A stretch of 64,000 bases of DNA from Nitratidesulfovibrio termitidis HI1 (GTDB taxonomy: Bacteria; Desulfobacterota; Desulfovibrionia; Desulfovibrionales; Desulfovibrionaceae), in contig NZ_KI632512.1 in assembly GCF_000504305.1 (NCBI RefSeq), positions 151,307-215,306 on the forward strand, read 5' to 3'. The notes beneath the pieces were generated by a model. That model searched no databases. It saw only the letters and a list, made by a program, of their open reading frames with translations, and had not been told where the DNA came from. Positions 27,399 to 37,600 of the stretch are shown one piece after another. The position numbers and the translations under genes were made by a program. Position 1 is the stretch's first letter. Each line of letters begins with the position of its first letter.

Positions 27399-28679
27399 CT
27401 ACATCAGCCAGCGCAGCGGAATCAGGGACAGCTTGGGGAAAAGCACCAGCAGGAACAATACCACGACCTCGATGAGGATGAACGGCAGCATCTTGAGCAC
27501 CAGTTCGCTCAGCTTGATGTTGCCGATGCCGCACACCACGTACAGTACCGTGCCCACTGGCGGGGTGATGACCCCGATGCCCAGGTTCAGCACGAACAGC
27601 AGGCCGAAGTGGTACGGGTCGATGCCGGCCTGCTGGATCAGCGGGTAGAACACGGGGGCGAAGATCAGGATGTTCGGCGTAAGGTCCATGACCATGCCCG
27701 CCACCAGCAGGAAGCACATGATGATCAACAGCAGCAGCGTGGGGCTGTCGATGAACGGCGCGAACAGGTTGGTGATGTGCATGGGGATCTGGGCCAGGGT
27801 GATGAAGTAGCCCACGGCGGATGCCGTGGCCACGATGAGCATCACCACGGCCGTGGTGCGCGCTGCCGCCGCGCTGACGCGCAGCAACTGCCGCAGGGTC
27901 AGTTCGCGGTAGTAGGCCATGCACACGAAGATGGCGAACACCGCCGCAACGGCGCCGCCCTCGGTGGGGGTGAACACGCCGAAGCGGATGCCGCCCAGCA
28001 GCAGCAGGGGCAGCATGAAGGCGGGGCTGGCGTCCTTGAGGATGGCCAGCTTTTCCGCGCGGGTGAAGTGGATGGTTTCGGTGTATCCATCCTTGCGCAC
28101 CACGAACCACCACATGACCAGCAGGCCCAGGCCCAGCATCAGGCCCGGGAACAGGCCGACCATGAACAGCTTGGTGATGGACAGGCTGACGGTGGACCCC
28201 AGGATGATGAAGTTGGTGCTGGGCGGAATGATGGGGCCGAGGATGGCGCCAGAGGCGATGATGCCCCCTGCGCGGCCCTTGTTGTAGCCCACCTGCTGCA
28301 TCATGGGCAGCAGCAGGCCGCCCAGGGCGGCAGCCTCGCCCACCGAACTGCCCATGAGCCCGGCAAAGATGATGCTGGCGACGATGGCCGCGTAGCCAAG
28401 GCCGCCCTTTACCCCGCCGATCATCAACTGGGCCAGTTGCACCACCCGTTTGGACAGGCCGCCCACGGCCATGATCTCGCCCGCGAAGACGAAGAACGGA
28501 ATGGCCATCAGCGGGTAGTTGTTGGCGCCGTCCAGCATGATGTTGGGGATGGTCATGGCATCCCACATGCCGGAATTCCACATCAGCACGATGGAGCACA
28601 GCACCAGCACCATGGAGATGGGAATGCCAAGGCACAGGAAGACGGCCAGGCTGCCGAAGAAGTAATAAAGCTGTTCCAC
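27399..28679 (-). CDS. dctM: TRAP transporter large membrane subunit DctM
   Basis: Twelve-helix permease subunit of a tripartite ATP-independent periplasmic transporter for carboxylates. The 426-residue protein has the DctM pattern MAIPFFVFAGEIMAVGGLSK, GSSVGEAAALGGLLLPMM and PPVGTVLYVVCGIG. I choose the GTG at 28679 because AAGGAG lies eight bases before it and it is four bases after dctQ; translation from the in-frame ATG at 28715 would run through dctQ. The solute is unknown from sequence. Last gene of the dctPQM unit. Confidence 0.93.
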   Translation of the reverse strand: MEQLYYFFGSLAVFLCLGIPISMVLVLCSIVLMWNSGMWDAMTIPNIMLDGANNYPLMAIPFFVFAGEIMAVGGLSKRVVQLAQLMIGGVKGGLGYAAIVASIIFAGLMGSSVGEAAALGGLLLPMMQQVGYNKGRAGGIIASGAILGPIIPPSTNFIILGSTVSLSITKLFMVGLFPGLMLGLGLLVMWWFVVRKDGYTETIHFTRAEKLAILKDASPAFMLPLLLLGGIRFGVFTPTEGGAVAAVFAIFVCMAYYRELTLRQLLRVSAAAARTTAVVMLIVATASAVGYFITLAQIPMHITNLFAPFIDSPTLLLLIIMCFLLVAGMVMDLTPNILIFAPVFYPLIQQAGIDPYHFGLLFVLNLGIGVITPPVGTVLYVVCGIGNIKLSELVLKMLPFILIEVVVLFLLVLFPKLSLIPLRWLM

Positions 28680-28683
28680 GGCG

Positions 28684-29235
28684 TTACTCCTTGGTCTTCT
28701 GCATGGCTTCTTCAAGCATGTCGGGGCGGACGAATTCGCTGGCCGGCTTCTTCAGCAGGCGGATGAAATCGGGAAGCTTGATGAGTATGGCGGCGGCGGC
28801 CATGATCGGCAGGGTGCCGTTGATGAACGCCATGTTCACGTTGGTGGCCACGGAGTTGGTGTCCATGGTCTGCTGCACCAGGATGATGCCGCCCCACAAC
28901 AGCAGGCCCAACGTGGCCAGGGTGAGCGATTGCGCGATGATGTCGATGCACTTGCGCAGCATGCCGCTGGTGAGGTTGGTGAACATGTCCACCGCGATGT
29001 GCCGGTTGCGGTAGAATGCTTCGATGGCCCCGAAGAAGGTGATGTAGATGAACAGGAAACGGGCCCATTCCTCGCTGGGGGCGAAGCTGGATCCGAACAC
29101 GTAGCGGAGGAAGGCGTTGTAGAACACAAGGCCGATCATCCCGAGGAAGATGACGGCGCAAAAAACCTCGAACGCGAACTCACCCTTGCTCGTGGTCGGC
29201 GGGATGGCCACGTTCGGCGTGGTGTCGTGGGTCAT
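28684..29235 (-). CDS. dctQ: TRAP transporter small membrane subunit DctQ
   Basis: A 183-residue protein with four hydrophobic segments, including FEVFCAVIFLGMIGLVFYNAF and FIYITFFGAIEAFYRNRHIAVD. The latter is the DctQ signature block with the RNRHIAVD core. It bridges DctP and DctM in the inner membrane. The start at 29235 is supported by GGAGA; the longer frame to 29316 would run into the terminator before it. The end has an acidic and basic cytoplasmic tail. Confidence 0.92.
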   Translation of the reverse strand: MTHDTTPNVAIPPTTSKGEFAFEVFCAVIFLGMIGLVFYNAFLRYVFGSSFAPSEEWARFLFIYITFFGAIEAFYRNRHIAVDMFTNLTSGMLRKCIDIIAQSLTLATLGLLLWGGIILVQQTMDTNSVATNVNMAFINGTLPIMAAAAILIKLPDFIRLLKKPASEFVRPDMLEEAMQKTKE

Positions 29236-29290
29236 GGATGTCTCCACAGCGGTTACGGTACTCCGGGGCGGGGTGCCGCCCCGGATGCCG

Positions 29291-29327
29291 AAAAAAAGGG
29301 AACCCCTTGCAGGCAAAGGGTTCCCCT
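29291..29327 (-). terminator. Terminator between dctP and dctQ
   Basis: On the minus strand GGGGAACCC, TTG, a short loop, CAA and GGGTTCCC form a hairpin followed by seven Ts (complement of A at 29291-29297). It lies 15 bases after the dctP stop and 56 bases before the dctQ start. The likely effect is high dctP expression with partial read-through into dctQM. Confidence 0.85.
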
Positions 29328-29341
29328 CGTCGTTACGACGG

Positions 29342-30337
29342 CTACTTGTACGATTCGGCGCTTTCCAGGATTTCCTTGGCGTTGGGCACGGTGTCGTAGA
29401 ACAGCTTCCAGCTGCGCTTGCCCGCGGCCTTCATGGCGTCGTGGAATTCGGGGGTGGGGGTGGAGACGGTGCCCTTGTTTTCCTCGATGGTCTTCACGGC
29501 GTTCTTTTCAAGCTGGGCCATCAGGTTCCACACGTAGTCGGCGGATTCCTTGGCGGCCTGGTTCACCCAGCCCTTTTCCTGCTCGGAAAGGCCCTGGTAG
29601 AACTTTTCGTTGATGTACAGCGAGTGGATGACCAGGATGTGCCCGCTCAGGGTGATCTGGGGGGCGATTTCGTACATCTTCAGGGCGATGATGTCGGCGA
29701 AGGGGCTGTCGCCGCCGTCGATGACGCCCTGGTCCAGGGCGCTGGGCACTTCGGCGAACGGCATGGGCTGGCCGCTGATGCCGCATTCCTTGGCGAAGTT
29801 CAGGTACAGCGGAATGTTGGGCACGCGCAGGCGCAGGCCCTTCAGGTCGTCCATGTTTTTCAGGGGCTTCTTGGTGTAGAAGTGGCGGAAGCCCAGGGGG
29901 AAGGCGTTCAGGGTGCGCAGGCCCGACTTTTCGGTGAAGCCCTGGTTGATCAGCTCAAAGGTCTTGCCTTCCATGGCCCGGCGGGCGTGGGCCAGGTTGT
30001 CGAACAGCATGGGCGTTTCCAGCATGGCCATGGCCGGGTGCAGGGCCGAGGTCTGGGTGCCGGTGGCGCACATCTGGATCATGCCGCGGCGGGTGTTGGC
30101 GATGTAGGCGTCTTCCTTGCCCAGTTGGCTGTTGGGAAACACCTGCACGGTGAACTTGCCGCCGGACAGCTTGGCGAGGATTTCGCCGAACTTGTGCATG
30201 CCCAGGGTTTCCGGCTCGCCCTCGGGCTTCATGCCGGCGATCTTGATGACCACCTGGTCGGCGGCGGAAGCGGTGGCAACCATGCCGCAGGCGAATACGG
30301 CCAGCGCGAGGAGGATAGCGAGAGATTTCTTCATCAT
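29342..30337 (-). CDS. dctP: TRAP transporter periplasmic solute-binding protein DctP
   Basis: A 331-residue periplasmic binding protein. The signal peptide is MMKKSLAILLALAVFACGMVATASA. The mature part has the DctP features LGMHKFGEILAKLSGGKFTV, LRVPNIPLYL and ALDQGVIDGGDSPF. The conserved Arg that usually binds the carboxylate is probably in the GLRLRVP block. Two consecutive ATGs exist (30337 and 30334); GGAG is six bases before the second, so 30334 may be the true start. The substrate is an organic acid of unknown identity. Confidence 0.93.
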   Translation of the reverse strand: MMKKSLAILLALAVFACGMVATASAADQVVIKIAGMKPEGEPETLGMHKFGEILAKLSGGKFTVQVFPNSQLGKEDAYIANTRRGMIQMCATGTQTSALHPAMAMLETPMLFDNLAHARRAMEGKTFELINQGFTEKSGLRTLNAFPLGFRHFYTKKPLKNMDDLKGLRLRVPNIPLYLNFAKECGISGQPMPFAEVPSALDQGVIDGGDSPFADIIALKMYEIAPQITLSGHILVIHSLYINEKFYQGLSEQEKGWVNQAAKESADYVWNLMAQLEKNAVKTIEENKGTVSTPTPEFHDAMKAAGKRSWKLFYDTVPNAKEILESAESYK

Positions 30338-30857
30338 GTGCTCCTTCTGTATCCTGGTGGGTGTACGAACCAGGGCGGCCCGGCGGACCGCCCCAACAGG
30401 CGTTGGAGCGCAACGTCGGTTCGCCCGCCACAAGGGTACGGGAGGGCAGGGACGCAGCGCTTTCCGGACGGGATGACAGGCAGGGGACAAGCCGTGCGCG
30501 CAGGCAATGCGCAGGCAAGCGCGCATGGCATGCGGAGCGCGTGCATGGAAACAACCCCTCGACCATCCCGCGCTCAGATAGCAATAGAAAATTTTTCAGA
30601 ATACTGGAAGTTGGAAACGGTCATGTTACGAAACAATGACAAATTTGAGACAAAACTGTGACCTGGATGATAATGTTCGTAAATACAGATAATTGCATGT
30701 ATCGGGCGGTGTGGATAGCGGAGAATGTGGCGGGGACAGGCCTGCGATGTGCGGAGTGGGGAGCGGCGGGGGGCGTTGTGTGTGGGATGGCAGGGGCAGG
30801 CAAAGGACAGGGAGCGGGGGGGGCGGAACAATATCCGCCCCCGTCCGGTGATGGGTG
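30338..30857. other. Intergenic region upstream of dctP
   Basis: About 520 bases between dctP and the end of the chemoreceptor gene, both on the minus strand. The stretch 30580-30700 is AT-rich and probably holds the dctP promoter. TGTTACGAAACA at 30624-30635 is a near-perfect palindrome. A hairpin GGGGGCGGA (30819-30827) with TCCGCCCCC (30834-30842) may end chemoreceptor transcripts. I see no gene. Confidence 0.5.
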
Positions 30858-33173
30858 TCAGGCGCGCATTTCCGCGATGATGGATTTCAGCTCCACGGCC
30901 AGCCGGGCCAGTTCGGTGACGGCCTGCGACGACTGACCCATGGCTTCCGCCGTTTCCGAGGCGATGCGGTTGATGTCTTCCGTGCCGCGCCCCACCTCTT
31001 CGCTGGCGGCGGACTGCTGCTCGCTGGCCGCCGCTATGGCGCGCACGTTGTCCGAGGTGCGTTCCACCAGCCCCACGATGCTGCGCAGCGAATCGCCGGA
31101 AAGGTTGGCGGTGCGGGTGCAGTCCACGATGGCGGCGGTGGTGTTTTCCGTGCTCTGGATGTTGGCCCGCGCGCTTTGCTGCACCGAGCGGATGTAGCCG
31201 CCCACCTGGGTGGTGGCGGTCATCGTCTTTTCGGCCAGCTTGCGCACCTCGTCGGCCACCACGGCAAAACCGCGCCCGGCGTCGCCGGCCCGCGCGGCCT
31301 CGATGGCGGCGTTCAGCGCCAGCAGGTTGGTCTGGTCGGCAATGTCGGCGATGACCGTCATGATCTGGCCGATGCCGTCGGCCTGGCGGCCCAACTCGGT
31401 CATGTCGGCCTTCAGGCTTTCCGCCTGGCCGTTGATGGCGTTGATGGTGTTCACCACCGATTCCACAAGGCGCGCCCCCTCCTGGGCCTGCGAGCGGGCG
31501 GAATCGGCAAGGTCCGCCGTTTCCGCGGCGTTGCGCGCAACGCTCATGGATGCGGCATTCATTTCCTCCACGGCGGCGGCTGCCTCTGCCGTGCGGCCCC
31601 GCTGCTCGTCGCTGCCGCGGGAAGACTGTTCGATCTGCGCGGCCAGTTGCTCGGACGCCGAGGCCAGCATGTTGGCCACTTCATCGGCCTTTACCGCGGC
31701 ATGGGCGATGCGTTCGTTCTGCTGCTCTATGCGGGCGTGCTGGGTCTTGATGTCCGTCTGGTCCGAAATCAGGGCAAACCCGGCAATGAGCGTGCCGTCC
31801 AGGTCATACATGGGGGCTGCGTCCACGCTGGCGTGCAACCGCGCGCCCTTGCGCCCTGTCAGTTCCGTCTGCACGCCGCGCTGGGCGCGGCGCTCGGCCA
31901 TGCAGGCGCCGATGACCGTGGCATGGTTGTCGTCGCCGTGGAAGATGCGCCCCACAGGCACCCCCATGAAGGACTGCGGGTCGCCGTCGATCTGCATGTA
32001 GTCGAGAGTGGCGCGGTTGACGAACAGCACCCGCTGGTCGGGCCCGGCCACCACGCAGGGCAGGGTGATGCCGTCCAGCAGCCCCTGCGCGAAACCCAGC
32101 TTGTTCTTGAGCTCGCCCACCATGGCGCGCACGTTGTCGCCCAGGCTGCGGAATTCGTACTTGAAGTTCTGGTGCAGGTCGGCGTGCAGGTTGCCCCCGG
32201 CCACGGCGCGGGTGAATGCCTCGATGTCCGCCACCGGACGGGCCACCAGCCGCCGCACCAGCAGCGAGATCACCCCCGCCAGCACCAGCAGCGCCGCCGC
32301 GCCGATGCCCAGCAGGGTGTTGCGCTGGGCGATGGCGGTGCCCGCCAGTTCGTCGGTGTAGGCGCTCATGCACACCAGCCAGCCGGTTGTCGGTTCGGTG
32401 GCGACGGTCATGTATTTGCGCCCGTCCTGCCAGTCATAGAAGGCGTTGCCGTTTTTCATGGACAGGGCGGTGCGCACGAATTCGTGCCCGGTCAGGTCCT
32501 TGAGCATCATGTTCTTGTCGGGGTGGGCGATGATGTGGCCGCTGCCGTCCAGCATGAAACCGTAGCCGCGCTGGCCGAAACGCAGCCCGCTGACGAAGGT
32601 GGAGGTGAAATTTTCCCAACGCGGGAAGATGCCCACCCCGCCGATGACCCGGCCATCGGCATCGCGGATGGCCTTCACCGCCACGAAGATGAACATGTTG
32701 CCGCCGCCGGACCTAGCGGTGATGATGGACTTGCCGATAAAGCTGTCCTGCCCGGCCATGACGGCCCTGAAGTAGTCGCGGTCGCCGCGCTTGCCGCCGG
32801 TCAGGTCTTCCATGTCGGCGTTGATTCCCGCACGGATGATGCCCTTGTCGTCGAAGACGAGGGCCGACCAGATGTTGGGATCGTTGCGCACGATGTCCTT
32901 CAGGCGGCCCTGGGCAATGGCGGCATCGCCGGTCAGGGCTTCCAGCACGAGCCGCTGCCTGGAAAGCGCGTTGATGGTGCCGATGAAGTTTTGCACGTAC
33001 AGCGCCAGCGCATCGCGCGCGCTTTCGCCTGCCTGTTCCATGGCGTGCTGTTCCAGTTCCAGCGCCATGCGGTACGAGGAACCCGTCACGTAGTATATGA
33101 TGCCGCCGAATGCCGCTATGACGGCCACCATGACGGAAACGATGAACACCGGTGCGACGCTTTTCGCTTTCAT
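30858..33173 (-). CDS. Methyl-accepting chemotaxis protein with dCache-type sensor and PAS domain
   Basis: A 771-residue transmembrane chemoreceptor. The first membrane helix is at about 8-29, the periplasmic double-Cache-like sensor at about 30-280, the second membrane helix at about 286-307, and HAMP at about 308-360. A PAS domain (about 361-480) follows, and then the cytoplasmic signalling domain with the highly conserved tip (about 614-650: [20 protein letters not shown], then [15 protein letters not shown]). The C-terminal tail has no CheR-binding pentapeptide. The ligand is unknown. The promoter and a 12-base palindrome lie upstream (33201-33240). Confidence 0.92.
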   Translation of the reverse strand: MKAKSVAPVFIVSVMVAVIAAFGGIIYYVTGSSYRMALELEQHAMEQAGESARDALALYVQNFIGTINALSRQRLVLEALTGDAAIAQGRLKDIVRNDPNIWSALVFDDKGIIRAGINADMEDLTGGKRGDRDYFRAVMAGQDSFIGKSIITARSGGGNMFIFVAVKAIRDADGRVIGGVGIFPRWENFTSTFVSGLRFGQRGYGFMLDGSGHIIAHPDKNMMLKDLTGHEFVRTALSMKNGNAFYDWQDGRKYMTVATEPTTGWLVCMSAYTDELAGTAIAQRNTLLGIGAAALLVLAGVISLLVRRLVARPVADIEAFTRAVAGGNLHADLHQNFKYEFRSLGDNVRAMVGELKNKLGFAQGLLDGITLPCVVAGPDQRVLFVNRATLDYMQIDGDPQSFMGVPVGRIFHGDDNHATVIGACMAERRAQRGVQTELTGRKGARLHASVDAAPMYDLDGTLIAGFALISDQTDIKTQHARIEQQNERIAHAAVKADEVANMLASASEQLAAQIEQSSRGSDEQRGRTAEAAAAVEEMNAASMSVARNAAETADLADSARSQAQEGARLVESVVNTINAINGQAESLKADMTELGRQADGIGQIMTVIADIADQTNLLALNAAIEAARAGDAGRGFAVVADEVRKLAEKTMTATTQVGGYIRSVQQSARANIQSTENTTAAIVDCTRTANLSGDSLRSIVGLVERTSDNVRAIAAASEQQSAASEEVGRGTEDINRIASETAEAMGQSSQAVTELARLAVELKSIIAEMRA

Positions 33174-33200
33174 GAACACCCCTGGCTGCTGCGATTTTAC

Positions 33201-33212
33201 TCTTGTACAAGA
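33201..33212. promoter_or_regulatory. Palindrome at the chemoreceptor promoter
   Basis: TCTTGTACAAGA is a perfect 12-base palindrome next to the -10 box of the promoter on the minus strand. A bound regulator there would block transcription. The protein is unknown. Confidence 0.45.
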
Positions 33213-33240
33213 ATTAGACGCATGATGCATGGAGTGTCAA
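33211..33240 (-). promoter_or_regulatory. Promoter of the chemoreceptor gene
   Basis: On the minus strand TTGACA (33240-33235), an 18-base spacer and TAATTC (33216-33211). The -35 is perfect and the -10 partial. It lies about 40 bases before the ATG at 33173. Confidence 0.5.
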
Positions 33241-33350
33241 GGAATGCGGGTACTACCTTGAGTATGGGGGGAAGGAGAAGGGAAGCGTCCTGCCTGCAGT
33301 ATGCATTACCCCATACGGGGCGGGATGCTGTCGGCAGCATTGCATCGCCG

Positions 33351-33968
33351 TTACAATGACGTGACGAAAAGGCGTATGCCGTTTTCCAGCATCTGTACGG
33401 CCATCATGATCAGCACGAGGCCCATCAGCCGCTCCATGGCGCGCATGGTGCGCGGGCCCAGCAGGCGGGCGATGTCCGGGGTGAAGGCCATGATGGCGGC
33501 GGTGGCCGCCCAGGCCATCAGGATGCCCGCCAGCACGTTGACCTGGGCCATCATGCCGCCCTGGGCCTGTCGGGCAAAGACCATCACCGCCGCCAGCAGC
33601 GATGGCCCGGCGATGAGCGGCACGGCAATGGGCACGATGAACGGATCGTGGGCCACGGCTTCGGTGTCGCCCTCCTGCGGCGGAAAGACCATCTTCATGG
33701 AAATGATGAACAGGATCAGCCCGCCGGACAGGCGCAGGGTGGACTGTTCTATTTCCAGCATGCCCAGCAGTGCATCGCCCAGCACGTGAAAGCCCAGGAT
33801 GATGCCGAGGGCGAACAGCAGTTCGCGCCGCAGTATGGCGCGCTGCCGGGCCTCGCCGTGCTCGCGCAGCATGCCGAGGCAGGCGGCGGCGTTGCCCACC
33901 GGGTCCATGATCAGGAACAGCGGCAGGGCGATCTCGAAGGCGGTGCGGAAGTTGAAGGCGTCGAACAT
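33351..33968 (-). CDS. MarC-family integral membrane protein
   Basis: A 205-residue protein with six hydrophobic helices. The pattern FLIMDPVGNAAACLGMLREH near the N-terminus and VPLIAGPSLLAAVMVFARQA in the middle identify the MarC/UPF0056 family. It is probably an inner-membrane transporter or channel; the family has no settled function despite its name. It lies between the chemoreceptor and QueD on the same strand, with over 170 bases on both sides, so it is probably its own unit. Confidence 0.88.
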   Translation of the reverse strand: MFDAFNFRTAFEIALPLFLIMDPVGNAAACLGMLREHGEARQRAILRRELLFALGIILGFHVLGDALLGMLEIEQSTLRLSGGLILFIISMKMVFPPQEGDTEAVAHDPFIVPIAVPLIAGPSLLAAVMVFARQAQGGMMAQVNVLAGILMAWAATAAIMAFTPDIARLLGPRTMRAMERLMGLVLIMMAVQMLENGIRLFVTSL

Positions 33969-34075
33969 GAGGTGATCCGTGTAGTGAGGATGGTCCGTTT
34001 TATCGGGGGGCCATTCTGGCCCGTGTGGTGGCGCGGGGTTCCGGTTCCGGCGTGACAGGTCGGACGAAATGGTGC

Positions 34076-34112
34076 GCCCGGCGGGGCCGCGCTATCGCGG
34101 GTGCCGCCGGGC
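34076..34112. terminator. Hairpin between queD and the MarC gene
   Basis: GCCCGGCGG (34076-34084) and CCGCCGGGC (34104-34112) enclose a second stem CCGCG-CTAT-CGCGG. It is 36 bases after the queD stop on the minus strand. No T run follows, so it may be a weak terminator. Confidence 0.45.
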
Positions 34113-34147
34113 GGAAACTGTCGGGGCGGCGCCGCCGCGCTATACGG

Positions 34148-34540
34148 CTATTCGTCGATTTCCATGTAGGTGGCCGACTGGGCGGCCTTTTCCGACACGG
34201 TCACGGCGTGCAGGCGTACCCCGTGCGGGGCCAGGCGCGGCGCAAGCTGCTGCCAGATGTGCCGCGAAAGGTTTTCGGACGAGGGATTGATGGTGTCGAA
34301 CGGCGCAACGTCGTTCAGGTTCTTGTGGTCCAGGGTGTCGAGCACTGCGTTCAGTTCACGCTTCAGCACCTTGAAGTCCAGCACGATTTCTGTGTCGCCG
34401 GTCAGGCGGTCACCCTCTGCCACCATTTCCACGGCAAAGTTGTGGCCGTGCATGGATTCGCATTTGCCTTCGTAATGGCGCAGCGCGTGCGAGGCGCAGA
34501 ACTCCGAGCGCACGGTCAGCCGCCAGATGGATTTTTTCAC
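34148..34540 (-). CDS. queD: 6-carboxy-5,6,7,8-tetrahydropterin synthase QueD
   Basis: Queuosine-pathway enzyme (6-pyruvoyl-tetrahydropterin synthase fold) that converts dihydroneopterin triphosphate to carboxy-tetrahydropterin. The 130-residue protein has the zinc ligands in FCASHALRHY and CESMHGHNF (C27, H31 and H33), and the catalytic and ligand block LDHKNLNDVAPFDTINPSSE. The conserved CxxxHGH distinguishes QueD from true PTPS enzymes. It follows dnaE by 79 bases. No preQ1-type riboswitch is visible in front of it. Confidence 0.93.
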   Translation of the reverse strand: MKKSIWRLTVRSEFCASHALRHYEGKCESMHGHNFAVEMVAEGDRLTGDTEIVLDFKVLKRELNAVLDTLDHKNLNDVAPFDTINPSSENLSRHIWQQLAPRLAPHGVRLHAVTVSEKAAQSATYMEIDE

Positions 34541-34619
34541 GGTGTGTCTCCTGAGCGATGAGGCCAGAAAAAACGAAAGGTACAGGTGCGTTCAGGGCTG
34601 TTGCCGACAGGGTGCGGCG

Positions 34620-37600
34620 CTATTCGGGCCCTTCGGTCCAATGGGCAATATCGGTTTCGAACGCCGGGCCGGGCTGCACCATCCACTGCGGGCCGAACTG
34701 CAGCAGGCACTCGGACTCGTCCACCACCAGCCGCACGTTCACCGGCACCGGGCCGCGGTGCCGCTCCAGTATGGCGCGCAGGGCGGCAAGGCTGGCCGGC
34801 TCCACGCGGGGCAGGGGCATGTCGATGGTCACGGGCTGGTCGCTGGCGCCGCAGGCCCGGGCCAGCGGAATGACCTTGTCGCCCAGCAGCTTGATTTCGC
34901 GCGGTATGTCGTCGTCTTCTTCAGGCATGCCCCCTGCGCCGGACATGCCGTCGCCGCCCCCGTTGCCGTTCCTGCCGCCGTCGTCGTTCTGCTGCTTGCT
35001 GATGGTGGCCTCCAGCAGCAGCGGCTGGTCCGACTTCAGCAGTTCGCGGAATTCCGCATACGGTTCGGGAAAGAACACGCATTCACCGGACGCGGTCAGG
35101 TCTTCCACCTGCAGAAAGGCCATGCGCGCGCCCTTCTTGGTCATGTGCTCCTTGATGCCGGTGACCAGCACGGCGGTCTTCAGCGACATGCCGGGGGCCA
35201 TGTCCCGCGTTTCGTCCAGCGGGGTAAGGCGCAGGCGGAACAGTTCCTTGCGGTAGGGCTGCAGCGGGTGGCTGGTCAGAAAGAAGCCCAGCGCCTCCTT
35301 TTCGAAGCGCAGCTTCTGGTCGTCGTCCCATTCTTGGGCCTGCTGCTCCTCGCAGTCAAAGCCGATGCCGGGGCACACGGCGGGCTCTTCCGGCACCATG
35401 GTGAACAGCGAGACCTGGTTGGATTCCTTGTCCTTCAGGCGCTTCTGGGCCTTGCTGACCACGTTGTCCAGCGCGGCCAGCATGCCCGCGCGGGTGCAGC
35501 CCAGGCAATCGCACGCGCCGCCCTTGATCAGGCTTTCCAGTACGCGCTTGGTCACCTTGCGCAGGTTCACGCGCATGCACAGGTCCAGCAGCGAGGCGAA
35601 CACCCCGCCTTCCTCGCGGGCCTCCACTATTTCGCGGATGGCTTCGTCGCCCACGTTCTTGATGCCGCCAAGGCCGAAGACGATGGCCCCCTCGTGCACG
35701 GTGAACTCGCGGCGGCTGGCCTGCACGTTGGGCTGCAATACGGCAATGCCCATGTCCTTGCACGCGGCCACGTACTTCAGCAGCTTGTCCTGGTTGCCCA
35801 TTTCGGACGTGAGCAGGGCGGCCATGAACTCGGTGGGAAAGTGCACCTTCAGGAACGCGGTGTAGTACGAGATGAGCGCATAGGCCGCGCTGTGCGACTT
35901 GTTGAAGCCGTACTCCGCGAACTTTTCCATCAGGTCGAAGATTTCGTCGGCCTTGGCCTTGGGAACCTCGTTCTTCTGCGCGCCCTCCACGAACTTGATG
36001 CGCTGCTGGCCCATTTCCTCGGCGTTCTTCTTGCCCATGGCGCGGCGCAGAAGGTCGGCGCCGCCCAGGGTGTAGCCCGCCGCGATCTGGGCGATCTGCA
36101 TCACCTGTTCCTGGTACACGATGACGCCGTAGGTATCGCGCAGGCAGTCTTCAAGCGAGGGCAGGGGGTAGGTGACGGGCACCTCGCCGTGCTTGCGCTT
36201 GATGAATTCGTCCACCATGCCCGAGCCCAGCGGGCCGGGCCGGTACAGGGCCAGCATGGCGATGACGTCGTCGAAGCAGGAGGGCTTGAGCATGCGCAGG
36301 TACTGGCGCATGCCCGAGCTTTCCACCTGGAAGATGCCGTCGGTGTCCCCGCGCGAGTACAGCTCGTAGGTTTCCGGGTCGTCCAGGGCCAGGTTGTCGA
36401 GGTCGGGCGGGGTCTTGCCCTGCCGGGCGATCTCGTCCAGCGAATCCTGCACCAGGGTCATGGTGCGCAGGCCCAGAAAGTCGAACTTCACCAGCCCGAC
36501 CTTCTCGACCATCTTCATGTCGAACTGGGTGACTATTTCACCCTTCTTTCCCCGGTACAGCGGCAGGTACTCGCGCATGGGCTTGTCGGACACCACGACC
36601 CCCGCCGCGTGGGTGGAAGCGTGGCGCGACAGCCCTTCGAGCCGCATGGAAACGTCCAGCAGCTTGCGGATCTGCGTATCGGTCTTGTACAGCGCGGCCA
36701 GGTCCGGTTCCGCGTCGATAGCCTTCTTGACCGTCATCTTCAGGTCTTCGGGCACCAGCTTGGCGATGCGGTCGGTCTCGGCAAAGGTCATGCCCAGGGC
36801 ACGGCCCACGTCGCGCACCACCGCTTTCGCCTTCATCTTCCCGAAGGTGGTGATCTGCGCCACCATGTCTTCGCCGTACTTCTCGCCCACGTACCTGATG
36901 ACCTCGGTACGGCGGCGTTCGCAGAAGTCCACGTCGATATCGGGCATGGACACGCGTTCGATGTTCAGGAAGCGTTCGAACAGCAGGTTGTACGGGATGG
37001 GATCGAGGTTGGTGATGCGTAGCGACCACGCCACCAGCGAACCGGCGGCGGAACCGCGCCCCGGACCCACGGGGATGCCGTTGTCCTTGGCCCAGTTGAT
37101 GAAGTCCTGCACGATGAGGAAGTAACCGGGAAAGCCCATCTGGCCGATGACGTCCAGTTCCAGCTCAAGGCGCTTCCAGTACAGGTCGTGGTCGATGGTG
37201 TCGCGGTTGGGGTGGCGTTCCAGGCGGCGCTTCAGCCCTTCGCGCGAGAGGCGGCGGAACTCGTCCTCCAGGGTCATGCCCTCGGGCAGGGCGTACACGG
37301 GAAAGACGTACTTGCCGAATTCGAACTTCACCGCGCACTGCTCGGCGATGCGACCGGTGTTGGCCACGGCGTCGGGCACGTGGGCGAACGCCTTCGCCAT
37401 TTCCTCCGGCGACTTGTAGTACAGTTCCTTGGTCTCGAAGCGCATCCGGCGCTCGTCGTCCACCTTGGCCTGGGTCTGGATGCACAGCAGCACGTCGTGG
37501 GCTTCCACGTCGCTGGCTTCCAGATAGTGGCAGTCGTTGGTGGCCACCAGGGGCAGCTTGGTGTGGTCGGCCAGTTCCAGCAGCTTCTCGTTCAGCTCGT

